A stretch of 19,469 nucleotides of DNA from contig JBGAIL010000098.1 of NCBI GenBank assembly GCA_044225565.1, positions 1-19,469 of the forward strand, given 5' to 3'. This document shows, piece after piece, positions 1-7,695 of the stretch. Origin of the DNA: CAVXAE01 sp044225565 (GTDB lineage: Bacteria > Pseudomonadota > Gammaproteobacteria > Steroidobacterales > Steroidobacteraceae). A model generated the notes under the pieces. That model searched no databases, was not told the DNA's origin, and worked only from the letters and a program-made list of their open reading frames with translations. A program made the translations under genes and the position numbers. The first letter of the stretch is position 1, and each line of letters opens with the position of its first letter.

Positions 1-1
1 C

Positions 2-1000
2 GTCGAAGTGAACTGGGCGAGCGCCTACGACCGGCAGGGTCGACCCATCGAGAGGGCCGAGGCGCGCTCGCACGACCGTCCCTACGACGCCATCCCCGGC
101 CCGAACGGCGCGCACAACTGGCACCCCATGGCGTTCAGTCCGCAGACGGGCCTCGCGTACATTCCTGCGCAGAACCTGCCGTCGACGCTGATGGTGGACC
201 ACTCGTGGTCGTACAACTCGAATCGGCCCGGCCAGGTGCATTCAGGGCTCGGCTGGAACGTGGGCGCCTTCGTCAACAAGGTGCCGCCCTCCAGTCTGCC
301 GTTCGGCCGCCTGATCGCCTGGGATCCGTTGAGACAGAAAGAAGTATGGCGGTACGAGCATGTCTCGCCATGGAACGGCGGCACCCTCGCGACGGCTGGA
401 AATCTCGTGTTCCAGGGTACGGCGGACGGCCGTTTCATGGCTTTCGATGCGACGACGGGCGAGCCGCTGTGGCAATCGCCGACCGGAAGCGGCGTGATCG
501 CCGCGCCGGCCACTTACCGGATCGATGGCAAGCAGTACGTGTCGATCGCGGTAGGCTGGGGAGGCATACAAGGCCTCGCGAGACGCGCCACGGACTATGA
601 GAGCACGGGCAGGGTCTTCACGTTCGCGCTGGGCTCGCGAGCGCCCATGCCCGGGTTCATCGCGTATCGACAGGGCGCATTGCTGTCGGGCGTGTCGTAC
701 GACCCGGGCCAGGTACAGGCAGGCAAGCTGCTGTACGTCAGTCATTGCGTGATGTGTCATGGCGTGCCTGCCGTCGATCGCGGTGGCGCCATCCGCAATC
801 TGGGCTACTCGCAGGCCGCGTTGATCGAGAACCTGGACCGGATCCTGTTCGGCGGGCCCTTCACGTCCCTGGGGATGCCCGACTTCACCGGCCGGCTCGA
901 GCCGGACGACGTCGGGAAGATCAAGGCTTTCATCCAGGGCACGGCCGACACGGTGCGCGCGAGGTCGAGCGCGCCGATACCTCAGTCACCGAACCCCTGA
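2..1000 (+). CDS. PQQ-dependent quinohemoprotein alcohol dehydrogenase, C-terminal part (5' end outside window)
   Basis: The reading frame is open from the first bases, so the true start lies upstream. The remaining ~332 residues hold the last blades of a PQQ beta-propeller, with tryptophan-docking-type repeats such as GGTLATAGNLVFQGTADG and a following MAFDATTGEPLW. A C-terminal cytochrome c domain follows: the haem motif CVMCH is at bases 746-760 and the probable axial Met is in LGMPDF near base 875. This propeller-plus-cytochrome fusion is typical of periplasmic type I/II quinohemoprotein alcohol dehydrogenases, which oxidise alcohols to aldehydes with PQQ and pass electrons through the haem to the respiratory chain. 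The signal peptide and most PQQ ligands are outside the window, so the substrate cannot be inferred. The gene is convergent with fliK and unrelated to the flagellar block. Confidence 0.9.
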   Translation, partial: VEVNWASAYDRQGRPIERAEARSHDRPYDAIPGPNGAHNWHPMAFSPQTGLAYIPAQNLPSTLMVDHSWSYNSNRPGQVHSGLGWNVGAFVNKVPPSSLPFGRLIAWDPLRQKEVWRYEHVSPWNGGTLATAGNLVFQGTADGRFMAFDATTGEPLWQSPTGSGVIAAPATYRIDGKQYVSIAVGWGGIQGLARRATDYESTGRVFTFALGSRAPMPGFIAYRQGALLSGVSYDPGQVQAGKLLYVSHCVMCHGVPAVDRGGAIRNLGYSQAALIENLDRILFGGPFTSLGMPDFTGRLEPDDVGKIKAFIQGTADTVRARSSAPIPQSPNP

Positions 1001-1026
1001 GACGGATCGCTTCGACGCCGGCAACC

Positions 1027-2085
1027 TCAAACGTAGGTATCGAGCAGCCTGAGCTCGGACAGGGTGGAGCGGGAGGCAGGGGAGGCCTCCGCCGTGGAAT
1101 CGATGACCGAAGAGCGCGCGTTCGGCACTGCCGCACGCCCTTGCTGCCGCGGCGCCTCCTTGAACACGCCGGCGTCGGCCAATACGAGACCTTGCGAAGC
1201 GAACATCTCGCGCAGCCTTGGCAACGTCTGTTCGAGCGCGGCCCGGGTGTCGGCATGGGCGGCGCCGAACCATACGTTCGTGCCCGCATCGCCCGTGGAG
1301 ATGCGCACCTCCAGCGGACCGAGGTGCTCTGGAGAGAGTTTCAGTGAGGCCGCGTCCCGGCCCTGCTGCATCATCCAGGCGATCTCGTCACCGAGCTGCC
1401 GCGTCCAGGCGTGGGTGCCCACGGGTGCGCGAAGCTCGCGCGGCGCCGGATCCAAAGCGGTCTGCGCATGCGCCGCCAGCGTGTGCAGTTGAGTGGGCAG
1501 CGCGTTGGACGTGGAATTGGTGGAAGCACTGGTGGCCGATGCGGAGGCATCGTCGGCCTTGAGCAGGGAGTCCGCGGCCTGAAGGCTTTGTGCCGACGCT
1601 GGAGGCGCGAGGCGCGCGACCAGGTCCGCCATGGCGGTGTCCGATTGAGCCGCGCCCTGCGGGAGTGAGGGCGTTGCGGCCTTGCCGCCACCGAGCGATT
1701 CGATGAGCGTATCGCCGACGGACTGCTCCTTGTCGCTCTGCGCCGTCGCGGCAGGCTGAGGGGCGGGAATCGGCAGGCCAGCGAGGGCCAGCGCAGCGAG
1801 CAACTCATCGTCGTCGGTCGCGTCGTCCTTGGAATCGAGCTGGGAATCGCCGTCTTCGGTGGGCTCGAACAGCTCCGCGAGCTCCGGGACCTGCGTAGTG
1901 TCGGGCGTGCTGACCGAAGGCGCGGCTTTCGAGGGCAGCACCGCTGCGGCGAGCGCGTTGATGTTGGCCAGCAGCGCCGTGAAATCGATGGTTCCACCCG
2001 GCGATGCGCCGGCCGTCGCAGGCGCGTTCGATTGCGCGATGGACGCAGTGGCAGGGGAGGCGGCGGTCTTAAGGGGCACGGGCAT
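1027..2085 (-). CDS. fliK: Flagellar hook-length control protein FliK
   Basis: FliK is the secreted molecular ruler that measures the hook and switches export specificity from hook to filament subunits. The protein (352 aa) has a long Ala/Ser/Thr/Asp-rich, poorly conserved N-terminal half, typical of the ruler part. Its conserved C-terminal domain at about residues 222-312 includes TRQLGDEIAWMMQQG, LKLSPEHLGPLEVRI and a Leu-rich helix ending REMFASQGL. I chose the ATG at 2085 because GGTGG (2091-2095) lies 5 nt upstream. An in-frame ATG at 2097 has no comparable site, and the frame stays open to 2379 only because it overlaps fliJ. The start overlaps the fliJ end by 17 nt, so translation is probably coupled. 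It is the last flagellar gene here; fliL onward is absent. Confidence 0.85.
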   Translation of the reverse strand: MPVPLKTAASPATASIAQSNAPATAGASPGGTIDFTALLANINALAAAVLPSKAAPSVSTPDTTQVPELAELFEPTEDGDSQLDSKDDATDDDELLAALALAGLPIPAPQPAATAQSDKEQSVGDTLIESLGGGKAATPSLPQGAAQSDTAMADLVARLAPPASAQSLQAADSLLKADDASASATSASTNSTSNALPTQLHTLAAHAQTALDPAPRELRAPVGTHAWTRQLGDEIAWMMQQGRDAASLKLSPEHLGPLEVRISTGDAGTNVWFGAAHADTRAALEQTLPRLREMFASQGLVLADAGVFKEAPRQQGRAAVPNARSSVIDSTAEASPASRSTLSELRLLDTYV

Positions 2086-2524
2086 GGAGTCCACCATTCG
2101 AGATGCGTTGGGCGCGCTCGTCCGACTCGCGCTGCTCATGTCGTTCGTAGGTCCGCTGTTCCTCGTCCTGCCAGCGCTTGACGATGCGTCCCAAGGCTTC
2201 GGCACGCTGCGCGGCGCTCTGCCAGATGCGAAGCTCGGCATCGCGCTCCGCGCGGACGCGGAACACCGTCTGTGATTGCTGGCGCACGGCGTCGGACAGC
2301 CGGGCGAGGAAAGCCTGATAGTCGCGGAGGCCGGCGGCACCGATGCCATGGCTCGCGCGGGCGGCGAACTCGCGGGCATAGTTCGCCTGGTAGCTCTCGA
2401 GCTCGGTGAGGCGGGTCTCGCATTCGTTGACCCGCTTCTCCGTGCGGGCGAGCTGCTCGGCGCGGCGGCGCTCCTGGTCCTCGACGACGTTCTGGACCAT
2501 CTTCAGGCGCTGTGCCCGCTTCAT
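2069..2524 (-). CDS. fliJ: Flagellar export chaperone / ATPase stalk protein FliJ
   Basis: FliJ is a small coiled-coil protein that sits in the FliI hexamer, links the ATPase ring to the FlhA export gate and escorts export chaperones. The 151-aa product is close to the usual length (~147) and almost entirely charged, helical sequence rich in Glu, Arg, Gln and Ala, starting MKRAQRLKMVQNVVEDQERR. It is recognised by this composition and by its place between fliI and fliK; the family is weakly conserved in sequence. Its ATG (2522-2524) overlaps the fliI TGA in an ATGA arrangement, a sign of translational coupling. No membrane segment or signal peptide is seen, as expected for a cytoplasmic protein. 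Confidence 0.85.
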   Translation of the reverse strand: MKRAQRLKMVQNVVEDQERRRAEQLARTEKRVNECETRLTELESYQANYAREFAARASHGIGAAGLRDYQAFLARLSDAVRQQSQTVFRVRAERDAELRIWQSAAQRAEALGRIVKRWQDEEQRTYERHEQRESDERAQRISNGGLHARAP

Positions 2525-3900
2525 GAGGCCTCCATGAGCTCGGTTCTGGCCGAGGCATCTTCAGCCAGAGTGTCCTTGAGCGCTGCGAGGCTCGTCGCAA
2601 GATCGACTCGCTCGTGCATGTCCTGGGCGAGGAATTTCTGCATCTTCGGCCACAGCGCGATGGCGGCGTCGACGCGTGGATCGCTGCCGCGCTGATAGGC
2701 ACCGATCGCGATCAGGTCGCGATGATGCTCGTAGGTGGCCAGGGTCTGGCGGAACCGCCGCGCCAGGGCCGACTGCGCCGCGGGCACGATCTCGTGCATC
2801 GCGCGGCTCACGGAGGCTTCCACGTCGACGGCAGGGTAGCGGCCGCTTTCGGCGATGCGCCGGGACAACACGATATGTCCGTCCAGGATGGCGCGCGCCG
2901 CATCGGCGATGGGATCGTTCTGGTCGTCGCCTTCGGCGAGCACCGTGTAGAAGGCCGTGACCGAGCCGCCTTTGCCGGTGCCGTTTCCGGCGCGCTCGAC
3001 GAGTTGCGGCAGCCGGGCGAACACGGAGGGCGGATAGCCCTTGGTGGCGGGAGCTTCGCCGATGGCGAGGCCGATCTCGCGCTGCGCCTGGGCGAAGCGC
3101 GTGAGGGAGTCCATGATCAGCAGGACGTTCTTGCCGCGATCCCGGAAATACTCCGCGATGGCGGTGGCGAGCCAGGCACCGTGCAGGCGCATGAGCGGCG
3201 GATTGTCCGCCGGCGTCGCGACGACCACGGCGCGCTTGCGGTCCTTCGGACCGAGGATGCGCTCGACGAATTCCTTCACTTCGCGGCCGCGCTCGCCGAT
3301 GAGCCCGACCACGATGATCTCTGCGCTGGTATAGCGCGCCATCATCCCGAGCAGCACGCTCTTGCCGACGCCGCTGCCCGCGAAGAGCCCGACGCGCTGG
3401 CCGCGGCCGATGGTGAACAGCGAGTTGATGGAGCGGATGCCTACGTCCAGCGGCTCGGCGATGGGCTGGCGGGCGAGCGGATTGATCTGCTGTCCCATGA
3501 TGCGCACGCGGTCTTCGCATTCGAGCGGGCCGAGCCCGTCCAGCGGTTGCGCGGCGCCGTCGACGATGCGACCGAGCATCTGTGGCCCGACCGGCACCGC
3601 GCCCGCGCGCTGACGCGGAACGACGCGCGAGCTGGGCTCGAGACCGTGCGCATCACCAGTGGGCATGAGATAGAGGCGATCGCCGGAGAAGCCGACGACT
3701 TCGGTCTCGACGCGCGCGCCGCTGCTCGCGATGACGTCGCAGTAGTCGCCGATGGCCGCCTGGCAGCCTACCGCTTCCAGCGTCAGGCCAACCATGCGGG
3801 TGAGATAACCTTCGACGGGCGGGGGCGCGATGCGCTCCACATTGCGTACGTGTCGCGCGAGCCGCTCGCGCCACAGCGCGTTTCGTTGCGCATTGTTCAT
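2521..3900 (-). CDS. fliI: Flagellum-specific export ATPase FliI
   Basis: FliI is the F1-beta-like ATPase of the flagellar type III export apparatus. It forms a cytoplasmic hexamer that loads and unfolds substrates with FliH and FliJ. The 459-aa protein is of normal length. Walker A is AGSGVGKS (residues 174-181) and Walker B is NVLLIMD (258-264). The downstream stretch GHIVLSRRIAESGRYPAVD (341-359) is characteristic of FliI/YscN ATPases, and IGERGREVKEF (201-211) carries the catalytic Glu region. The N-terminal ~20 residues are basic and amphipathic, as in the FliH-binding segment of other FliI proteins. The ATG (3898-3900) overlaps the fliH stop codon as ATGA, and the end overlaps fliJ in the same way. 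No key residue is missing. Confidence 0.97.
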   Translation of the reverse strand: MNNAQRNALWRERLARHVRNVERIAPPPVEGYLTRMVGLTLEAVGCQAAIGDYCDVIASSGARVETEVVGFSGDRLYLMPTGDAHGLEPSSRVVPRQRAGAVPVGPQMLGRIVDGAAQPLDGLGPLECEDRVRIMGQQINPLARQPIAEPLDVGIRSINSLFTIGRGQRVGLFAGSGVGKSVLLGMMARYTSAEIIVVGLIGERGREVKEFVERILGPKDRKRAVVVATPADNPPLMRLHGAWLATAIAEYFRDRGKNVLLIMDSLTRFAQAQREIGLAIGEAPATKGYPPSVFARLPQLVERAGNGTGKGGSVTAFYTVLAEGDDQNDPIADAARAILDGHIVLSRRIAESGRYPAVDVEASVSRAMHEIVPAAQSALARRFRQTLATYEHHRDLIAIGAYQRGSDPRVDAAIALWPKMQKFLAQDMHERVDLATSLAALKDTLAEDASARTELMEAS

Positions 3901-4523
3901 TTGAGCGGCTCGCTGGCCGTGCGGTCCGGCGTGCGCTCATCTCCGAGCGCGGCGGCCACGATGGCGTTCAGGCGGCTGTCGAATCGCGCATCGATCTGTG
4001 AATTCTCGGTGCGCAGCAGGCACCCGCCGCGGCTCAAGGCCGGGTCTTCCACGATGGACCATGCGCGGTCCGCTGTAGGCTCGGCGAGATGCTCGCGCAC
4101 GACCGCCGCATCTTCCGGATGCAGCTGCACGCGAATATCCCTCGCCGAAGCGGGCAGGCGTGCAACGGATTCGCGGATCACTGCGACGATCTGGGCAGGA
4201 TCCGTCTTCAGCTCGCGCCGCAGGATCTGTTTGCCGACCGTCACTGCGAGCAGGGTGAGCTGGCGTTCCACCTCGGCGTCGAGCTCCTCGAGCGGTTTGG
4301 CGAGCAGCTTGAGGATCGCATCCAGGCGCGTGACGCGCGCCTTGAGCTGATCGATCTGCGTCTGCATCTCCGCCTTCGCGGCGGCCATGCCGGCCTGGTA
4401 TCCGCGGGCCTGGTTCGCACGCTCGAACGGGTCTGCGTTCGCAGGCTGGTCCGCGCGGCGGCTGATGATCGGCCCTTCGACCGTGGGCAGCTGCCAGCGC
4501 GAGGCGTTTTGCGGATCAGACAT
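3897..4523 (-). CDS. fliH: Flagellar assembly protein FliH (export ATPase regulator)
   Basis: FliH dimerises, binds and restrains FliI, and tethers it to the C ring through FliN. The 208-aa product has a variable, Pro/Arg-containing N-terminus. A helical segment at about residues 35-75 (ANQARGYQAGMAAAKAEM, then QIDQLKARV) includes Ala/Gly spacings as in other FliH proteins. The globular C-terminal half contains LLAVTVGKQILRRELKTDP and VRVQLHPED-like sequence (IRVQLHPEDAAVVREHL), the conserved FliH/YscL core. The start overlaps the fliG end by 8 nt (ATGTCTGA); a GAAGAG stretch lies just before the ATG. The end overlaps fliI, so fliG-fliH-fliI is a tightly coupled unit. Confidence 0.93.
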   Translation of the reverse strand: MSDPQNASRWQLPTVEGPIISRRADQPANADPFERANQARGYQAGMAAAKAEMQTQIDQLKARVTRLDAILKLLAKPLEELDAEVERQLTLLAVTVGKQILRRELKTDPAQIVAVIRESVARLPASARDIRVQLHPEDAAVVREHLAEPTADRAWSIVEDPALSRGGCLLRTENSQIDARFDSRLNAIVAAALGDERTPDRTASEPLK

Positions 4524-5526
4524 ACTCTTCGCCCTTGCCGCCGAGCGCGATGGTGCCGTCCTCGGCGAGCTTGCGCGCCATCGCCACGATTTCCTTCTGC
4601 GCCGCTTCCACTTCCGAGAGCTTCACGGGGCCCTTGGCCTCGAGGTCGTCCTTGAGCATCTCGGCCGCGCGCTGCGACATGTTCTTGAAGATCTTCGCCT
4701 TCAGGGCATCCTCCGCGCCCTTCATGGCGATGAGCAGCTTGTCGCTCGGCACCTGGCGCAGCAGCTCCTGCATGCCGCGGTCGTCGACCTCCATGAGGTT
4801 GTCGAACACGAAGATGAGGTCCTGGATGCGCGAGCCGAGCGCCTCGTCCGCCTCCGTGATGGATTCCATCAGCGGCTGCTCGTCGCTCGGGTCGAGCCCG
4901 TTGATGATGTCGGCTGCGGCCTTGGCGCCTCCGAGGGCGGAGCGCTTGCCGCTCGATTTGCCGGCGAACTGCTTCTCCATGATGTCGTCGAGCTCGGAGA
5001 GGGCGCTCGGCTGCACGCCGTCCAGCATGGCGATGCGCATCACCACGTCCGGGCGGATCAGGGAGGGCAGCTCCGCGAGGATCGCGGCCGCCTGGTCCGC
5101 ATCGAGATAGGCGAGCACGATGGCGATGATCTGGGGATGCTCGTGGCGGATGAGCTCCGCGACGGAGCGGGCATCCATCCACTTGAGCGCCTCGAGGCCC
5201 TTGCTCGAGGGGCCGAGGTTGATGCGCTCGATGACGCTCGAGGCCTTGTCGGCGCCCAGCGCCTCCACCAGCACGCGGCGCAGGAACTCGTCGGAGCCTA
5301 CGCCGACGGAAGTCTGGGTCTCGGCGTCCGCGGAGAAGGCGGCGAGCACCGAGGTGACTTCCTGACGGGTCACGTTGGTGAGGCGCGCCATGGCCGTGCC
5401 GATGCGCTGAACTTCGCGCGCCGCCATGTGCTTCAGCACCTGCGCAGCTTCCTGCTCGCCCAGCGTCAACAGCAGGATCGCGGCCCTGTCGGTGCCGTTG
5501 CGGGTTTCGGCCGGAGCTTCACTCAT
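4516..5526 (-). CDS. fliG: Flagellar motor switch protein FliG
   Basis: FliG is the C-ring rotor protein on the MS ring that interacts with stator MotA and, through FliM, sets rotation direction. The 336-aa product is full length. The N-terminal FliF-binding domain begins about residue 10. The middle domain carries the EHPQ motif (129-132) that contacts FliM, and the Gly-containing linker GGAKAAADIIN is at 199-209. The C-terminal domain has the LIFVF hydrophobic patch (237-241), near the usual MFxF switch motif, and the torque helix DDRGMQELLRQVPSDKLLIA with the expected alternating charges. The ATG overlaps the fliF stop by 8 nt (ATGAGTGA) and GGTGG lies upstream. Confidence 0.97.
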   Translation of the reverse strand: MSEAPAETRNGTDRAAILLLTLGEQEAAQVLKHMAAREVQRIGTAMARLTNVTRQEVTSVLAAFSADAETQTSVGVGSDEFLRRVLVEALGADKASSVIERINLGPSSKGLEALKWMDARSVAELIRHEHPQIIAIVLAYLDADQAAAILAELPSLIRPDVVMRIAMLDGVQPSALSELDDIMEKQFAGKSSGKRSALGGAKAAADIINGLDPSDEQPLMESITEADEALGSRIQDLIFVFDNLMEVDDRGMQELLRQVPSDKLLIAMKGAEDALKAKIFKNMSQRAAEMLKDDLEAKGPVKLSEVEAAQKEIVAMARKLAEDGTIALGGKGEEYV

Positions 5527-7186
5527 CCGTGGCCACCCACGACTTCACGACCTGGGCGACCCGTTTGGGATCCTGGTTCACCATCGTGCGTGCCTGCGCG
5601 AGCTGCTGCTCGTAGGCCAGCGGCGGGTTCGCCCCGGCCTGAGCCATCTGCACGCGGATCGCTTCGGCCTGCGCCGCGGCGACCGGGGCTTCACGGCTCT
5701 GTGCGAGCAAGCCCTTCACCAGCGGGCGCACCACCATGAAGATGAGGAGCAGCAGGACGAGGAGGCCGGCGACGAGCTTCGCGATGTCCTGCACCAGCGG
5801 GCGCTCCCACAGCGGTACGGACTCGATCTCGCCTTCCGGTACCGGGTCCGCCGGATGGAACGAGGAGTTCACGACGTTGACGCTGTCACCGCGGTCGGCG
5901 TTGAAGCCGACGGCGTCCTTCACGAGCTGGGTGATGCGTGTGAGCTGCTCTTCGGTGAGCGGGGTTTCCGTCACCTTGCCATCCTTGTCCGTGGTGCGCA
6001 CGTTGTCGATGAGCACCGCGACCGTGAGGCGCTGCAGGCGCCCTGACGGCGTGCGCGTGTAGCCCAGCGTGCGGTCGATCTCATAAGTGCGCGAGGCCTC
6101 GCGCGAAGTGTTGTCCGGCGTGGTGGCCGCGGCGGAAGCGGCTGCGGTGGCAGCGGCCTGCGCGGCTGCCGCCTGGCCTGCTGTGGCGGGGGGAGCTGCA
6201 GCTGGCGGCGGCGGCGCGGTGGCAGCGGCCGGGGGGAGGGCAGTGCCCGGCACCGGTGGCTGGTTGGTGAGTGCGCCTGGCACGCCGCCCAGCGAACCTT
6301 CCTTGCTCGTCTGCTCCGAAGTCTGCTCCGTGCGCACGATCTGGCTGTTGGGCCGATACTGCTCGCGGGCTTCCTCGGTAACGGAGTTGTCCAGCTGCGC
6401 TACGACCTGCGCGCGCACCCGATCGGGGCCCACGAAGGGCGTGAGAATGCTCTTGATGCGCTGCGCGTAGTCCTCTTCGAGGCGCTGGGCCATCTCGAAC
6501 TGTTGCTGCCGCTGCGCTTCCTCGGTGTCGGACTGCGGGGCCGAAAGCAGCCGCCCCTGCTGGTCCACCACCGTGACGTGCTCGGCATCGAGTTGAGGGA
6601 TGCTGGAGGCGACCAGGTTCACGATGGACTGCACCTGCCCCTGCTCGAGCCGCCGGCCGGCCTTGAGCTGCACGAAGACGGAAGCGCTGGCGGGACGCTG
6701 GTCGCGCACGAATGCGGATTCGCGTGGGACTGCGAGGTGCACGCGCGCGCCTTCGACGGGGCGGAGGCTGGCGATGGTGCGCGCGAGCTCGGTTTCGAGC
6801 GCGTGCTGGTAGCGTGCGTTCTCCATGAACTGGCTGACGCCGAAGCCCGGATCCTTCCCCATGACGGCGAAACCGCCGTTGCCCTCGGGCAGGCCTTCGC
6901 CGGCGAGCTTGAGGCGCGCGTCGTTGAGCCGTTCCTGGGCCACGGCGATTCCGTTCGGGCCCTCGAGTCGATAGGGAATGCCCGCGGAGTCGAGCGATTG
7001 CGCAACTGCCGCCTGGTCGTTGGTGGAGAGGTCGCCGTAAAGCAGGCTGAACGTGGGCCCGCGCGTCCACAGCACGATCATCACGCCGGCGGCGACGGCC
7101 GCGGCGACGCCGATCAGGAGCAGCAGTGGCTTCAGTCCCGCGGGAATGGGCGAGTACCGCGGCAGGGTGGCAGCTTCAGCGCTCAC
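5519..7186 (-). CDS. fliF: Flagellar MS-ring protein FliF
   Basis: FliF builds the MS ring in the inner membrane, the base on which the rotor and export gate assemble. The 555-aa product has two membrane segments at the expected places: about residues 18-40, and 469-486 (a Leu/Val-rich run before RPLVKGLL). Between them lie the ring-building motif domains, including FAVMGKDPGFGVSQFMENAR and a region rich in conserved Val and Arg (ARVHLAVPRESAF). The C-terminal tail (about 532-550, ARTMVNQDPKRVAQVVKSWV) is the FliG-binding helix pair. The start is GTG with AAGGG upstream. An unusually Ala/Pro-rich low-complexity stretch occupies about residues 305-362, in the periplasmic loop, which is variable in the family. 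Confidence 0.97.
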   Translation of the reverse strand: MSAEAATLPRYSPIPAGLKPLLLLIGVAAAVAAGVMIVLWTRGPTFSLLYGDLSTNDQAAVAQSLDSAGIPYRLEGPNGIAVAQERLNDARLKLAGEGLPEGNGGFAVMGKDPGFGVSQFMENARYQHALETELARTIASLRPVEGARVHLAVPRESAFVRDQRPASASVFVQLKAGRRLEQGQVQSIVNLVASSIPQLDAEHVTVVDQQGRLLSAPQSDTEEAQRQQQFEMAQRLEEDYAQRIKSILTPFVGPDRVRAQVVAQLDNSVTEEAREQYRPNSQIVRTEQTSEQTSKEGSLGGVPGALTNQPPVPGTALPPAAATAPPPPAAAPPATAGQAAAAQAAATAAASAAATTPDNTSREASRTYEIDRTLGYTRTPSGRLQRLTVAVLIDNVRTTDKDGKVTETPLTEEQLTRITQLVKDAVGFNADRGDSVNVVNSSFHPADPVPEGEIESVPLWERPLVQDIAKLVAGLLVLLLLIFMVVRPLVKGLLAQSREAPVAAAQAEAIRVQMAQAGANPPLAYEQQLAQARTMVNQDPKRVAQVVKSWVATDE

Positions 7187-7218
7187 GACGAACCCTTCGC
7201 TTCTGAGCTACGTGTGCC

Positions 7219-7237
7219 GGGCTCGATTTGCGAGCCC
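7219..7237 (-). repeat. Perfect inverted repeat in the fliE-fliF gap
   Basis: GGGCTCG (7219-7225) and CGAGCCC (7231-7237) flank a 5-nt loop. One more C-G pair (7218 with 7238) extends the stem to 8 bp. It lies ~32 nt upstream of the fliF GTG in a 127-bp gap, the only real spacing between fliE and fliK. No T-run follows on the transcribed strand, so it is not a classical intrinsic terminator. An mRNA processing or stability hairpin setting fliE/fliF ratios is possible, as is a partial attenuator. Confidence 0.5.
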
Positions 7238-7313
7238 GCTGGAAGTTGCACGCAGCGCATGGAAAGTGCGAGGCGCGCGGGGAGGACATTCTTGTTCACG
7301 GCTGGGGTCTCGC

Positions 7314-7679
7314 TCAGATCGGCATGTTCATGATTTCCTGGTACGCGTTGACCAGGCGGTTGCGCACTTCGGTGACGGCGCGGAACGACACGCTCGCCTT
7401 CTGCATCTCGAGCATCACCTGCGGCAGCTCGACGCCGGGCGCGCCTTTCTGGAAGGCGGTGGCGAGCGCATCCGCGCTCTGCTGGGTCTGGTTGACCTGG
7501 TCGATGCCCTGGCGCATCAGGTTGGCGAACTCGCTGGCGCCGCTCTTGTTTATTGACTGAGGGCCGACCGCCGCGGCGTTGCCGAGGGCGCCTGCGGCGG
7601 CGGGGCCGCCGTTGACCTTGGCTTGAGCCGAGATCGAGCGGATCTGCGCGAGCACGTTGTTGATGTCCATCTGGCTCAT
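7314..7679 (-). CDS. fliE: Flagellar hook-basal body complex protein FliE
   Basis: FliE forms the junction between the MS ring and the proximal rod and is the first substrate exported through the flagellar gate. The 121-aa product has the Gly/Ala/Ser-rich N-terminal part and the conserved C-terminal helices: SGASEFANLMRQGIDQVNQ, VELPQVMLEMQKASVSFRAV, then TEVRNRLVNAYQEIMNMPI, the standard FliE ending. I chose the ATG at 7679 because AGGAAG lies 6 nt upstream; an in-frame ATG at 7670 is the alternative. It starts only 16 bp after the fleR-like stop codon, so it is probably co-transcribed with that gene. No separate convincing sigma-54 site was seen immediately upstream. Confidence 0.95.
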   Translation of the reverse strand: MSQMDINNVLAQIRSISAQAKVNGGPAAAGALGNAAAVGPQSINKSGASEFANLMRQGIDQVNQTQQSADALATAFQKGAPGVELPQVMLEMQKASVSFRAVTEVRNRLVNAYQEIMNMPI

Positions 7680-7695
7680 CGTCTGCTTCCTGCGG

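Noticed and set aside
2614..4350. Long plus-strand open frame (578 codons) opposite fliI/fliH
   Set aside because: It is antisense to strongly conserved flagellar genes and arises from high-GC codon use; its translation shows no recognisable domain.
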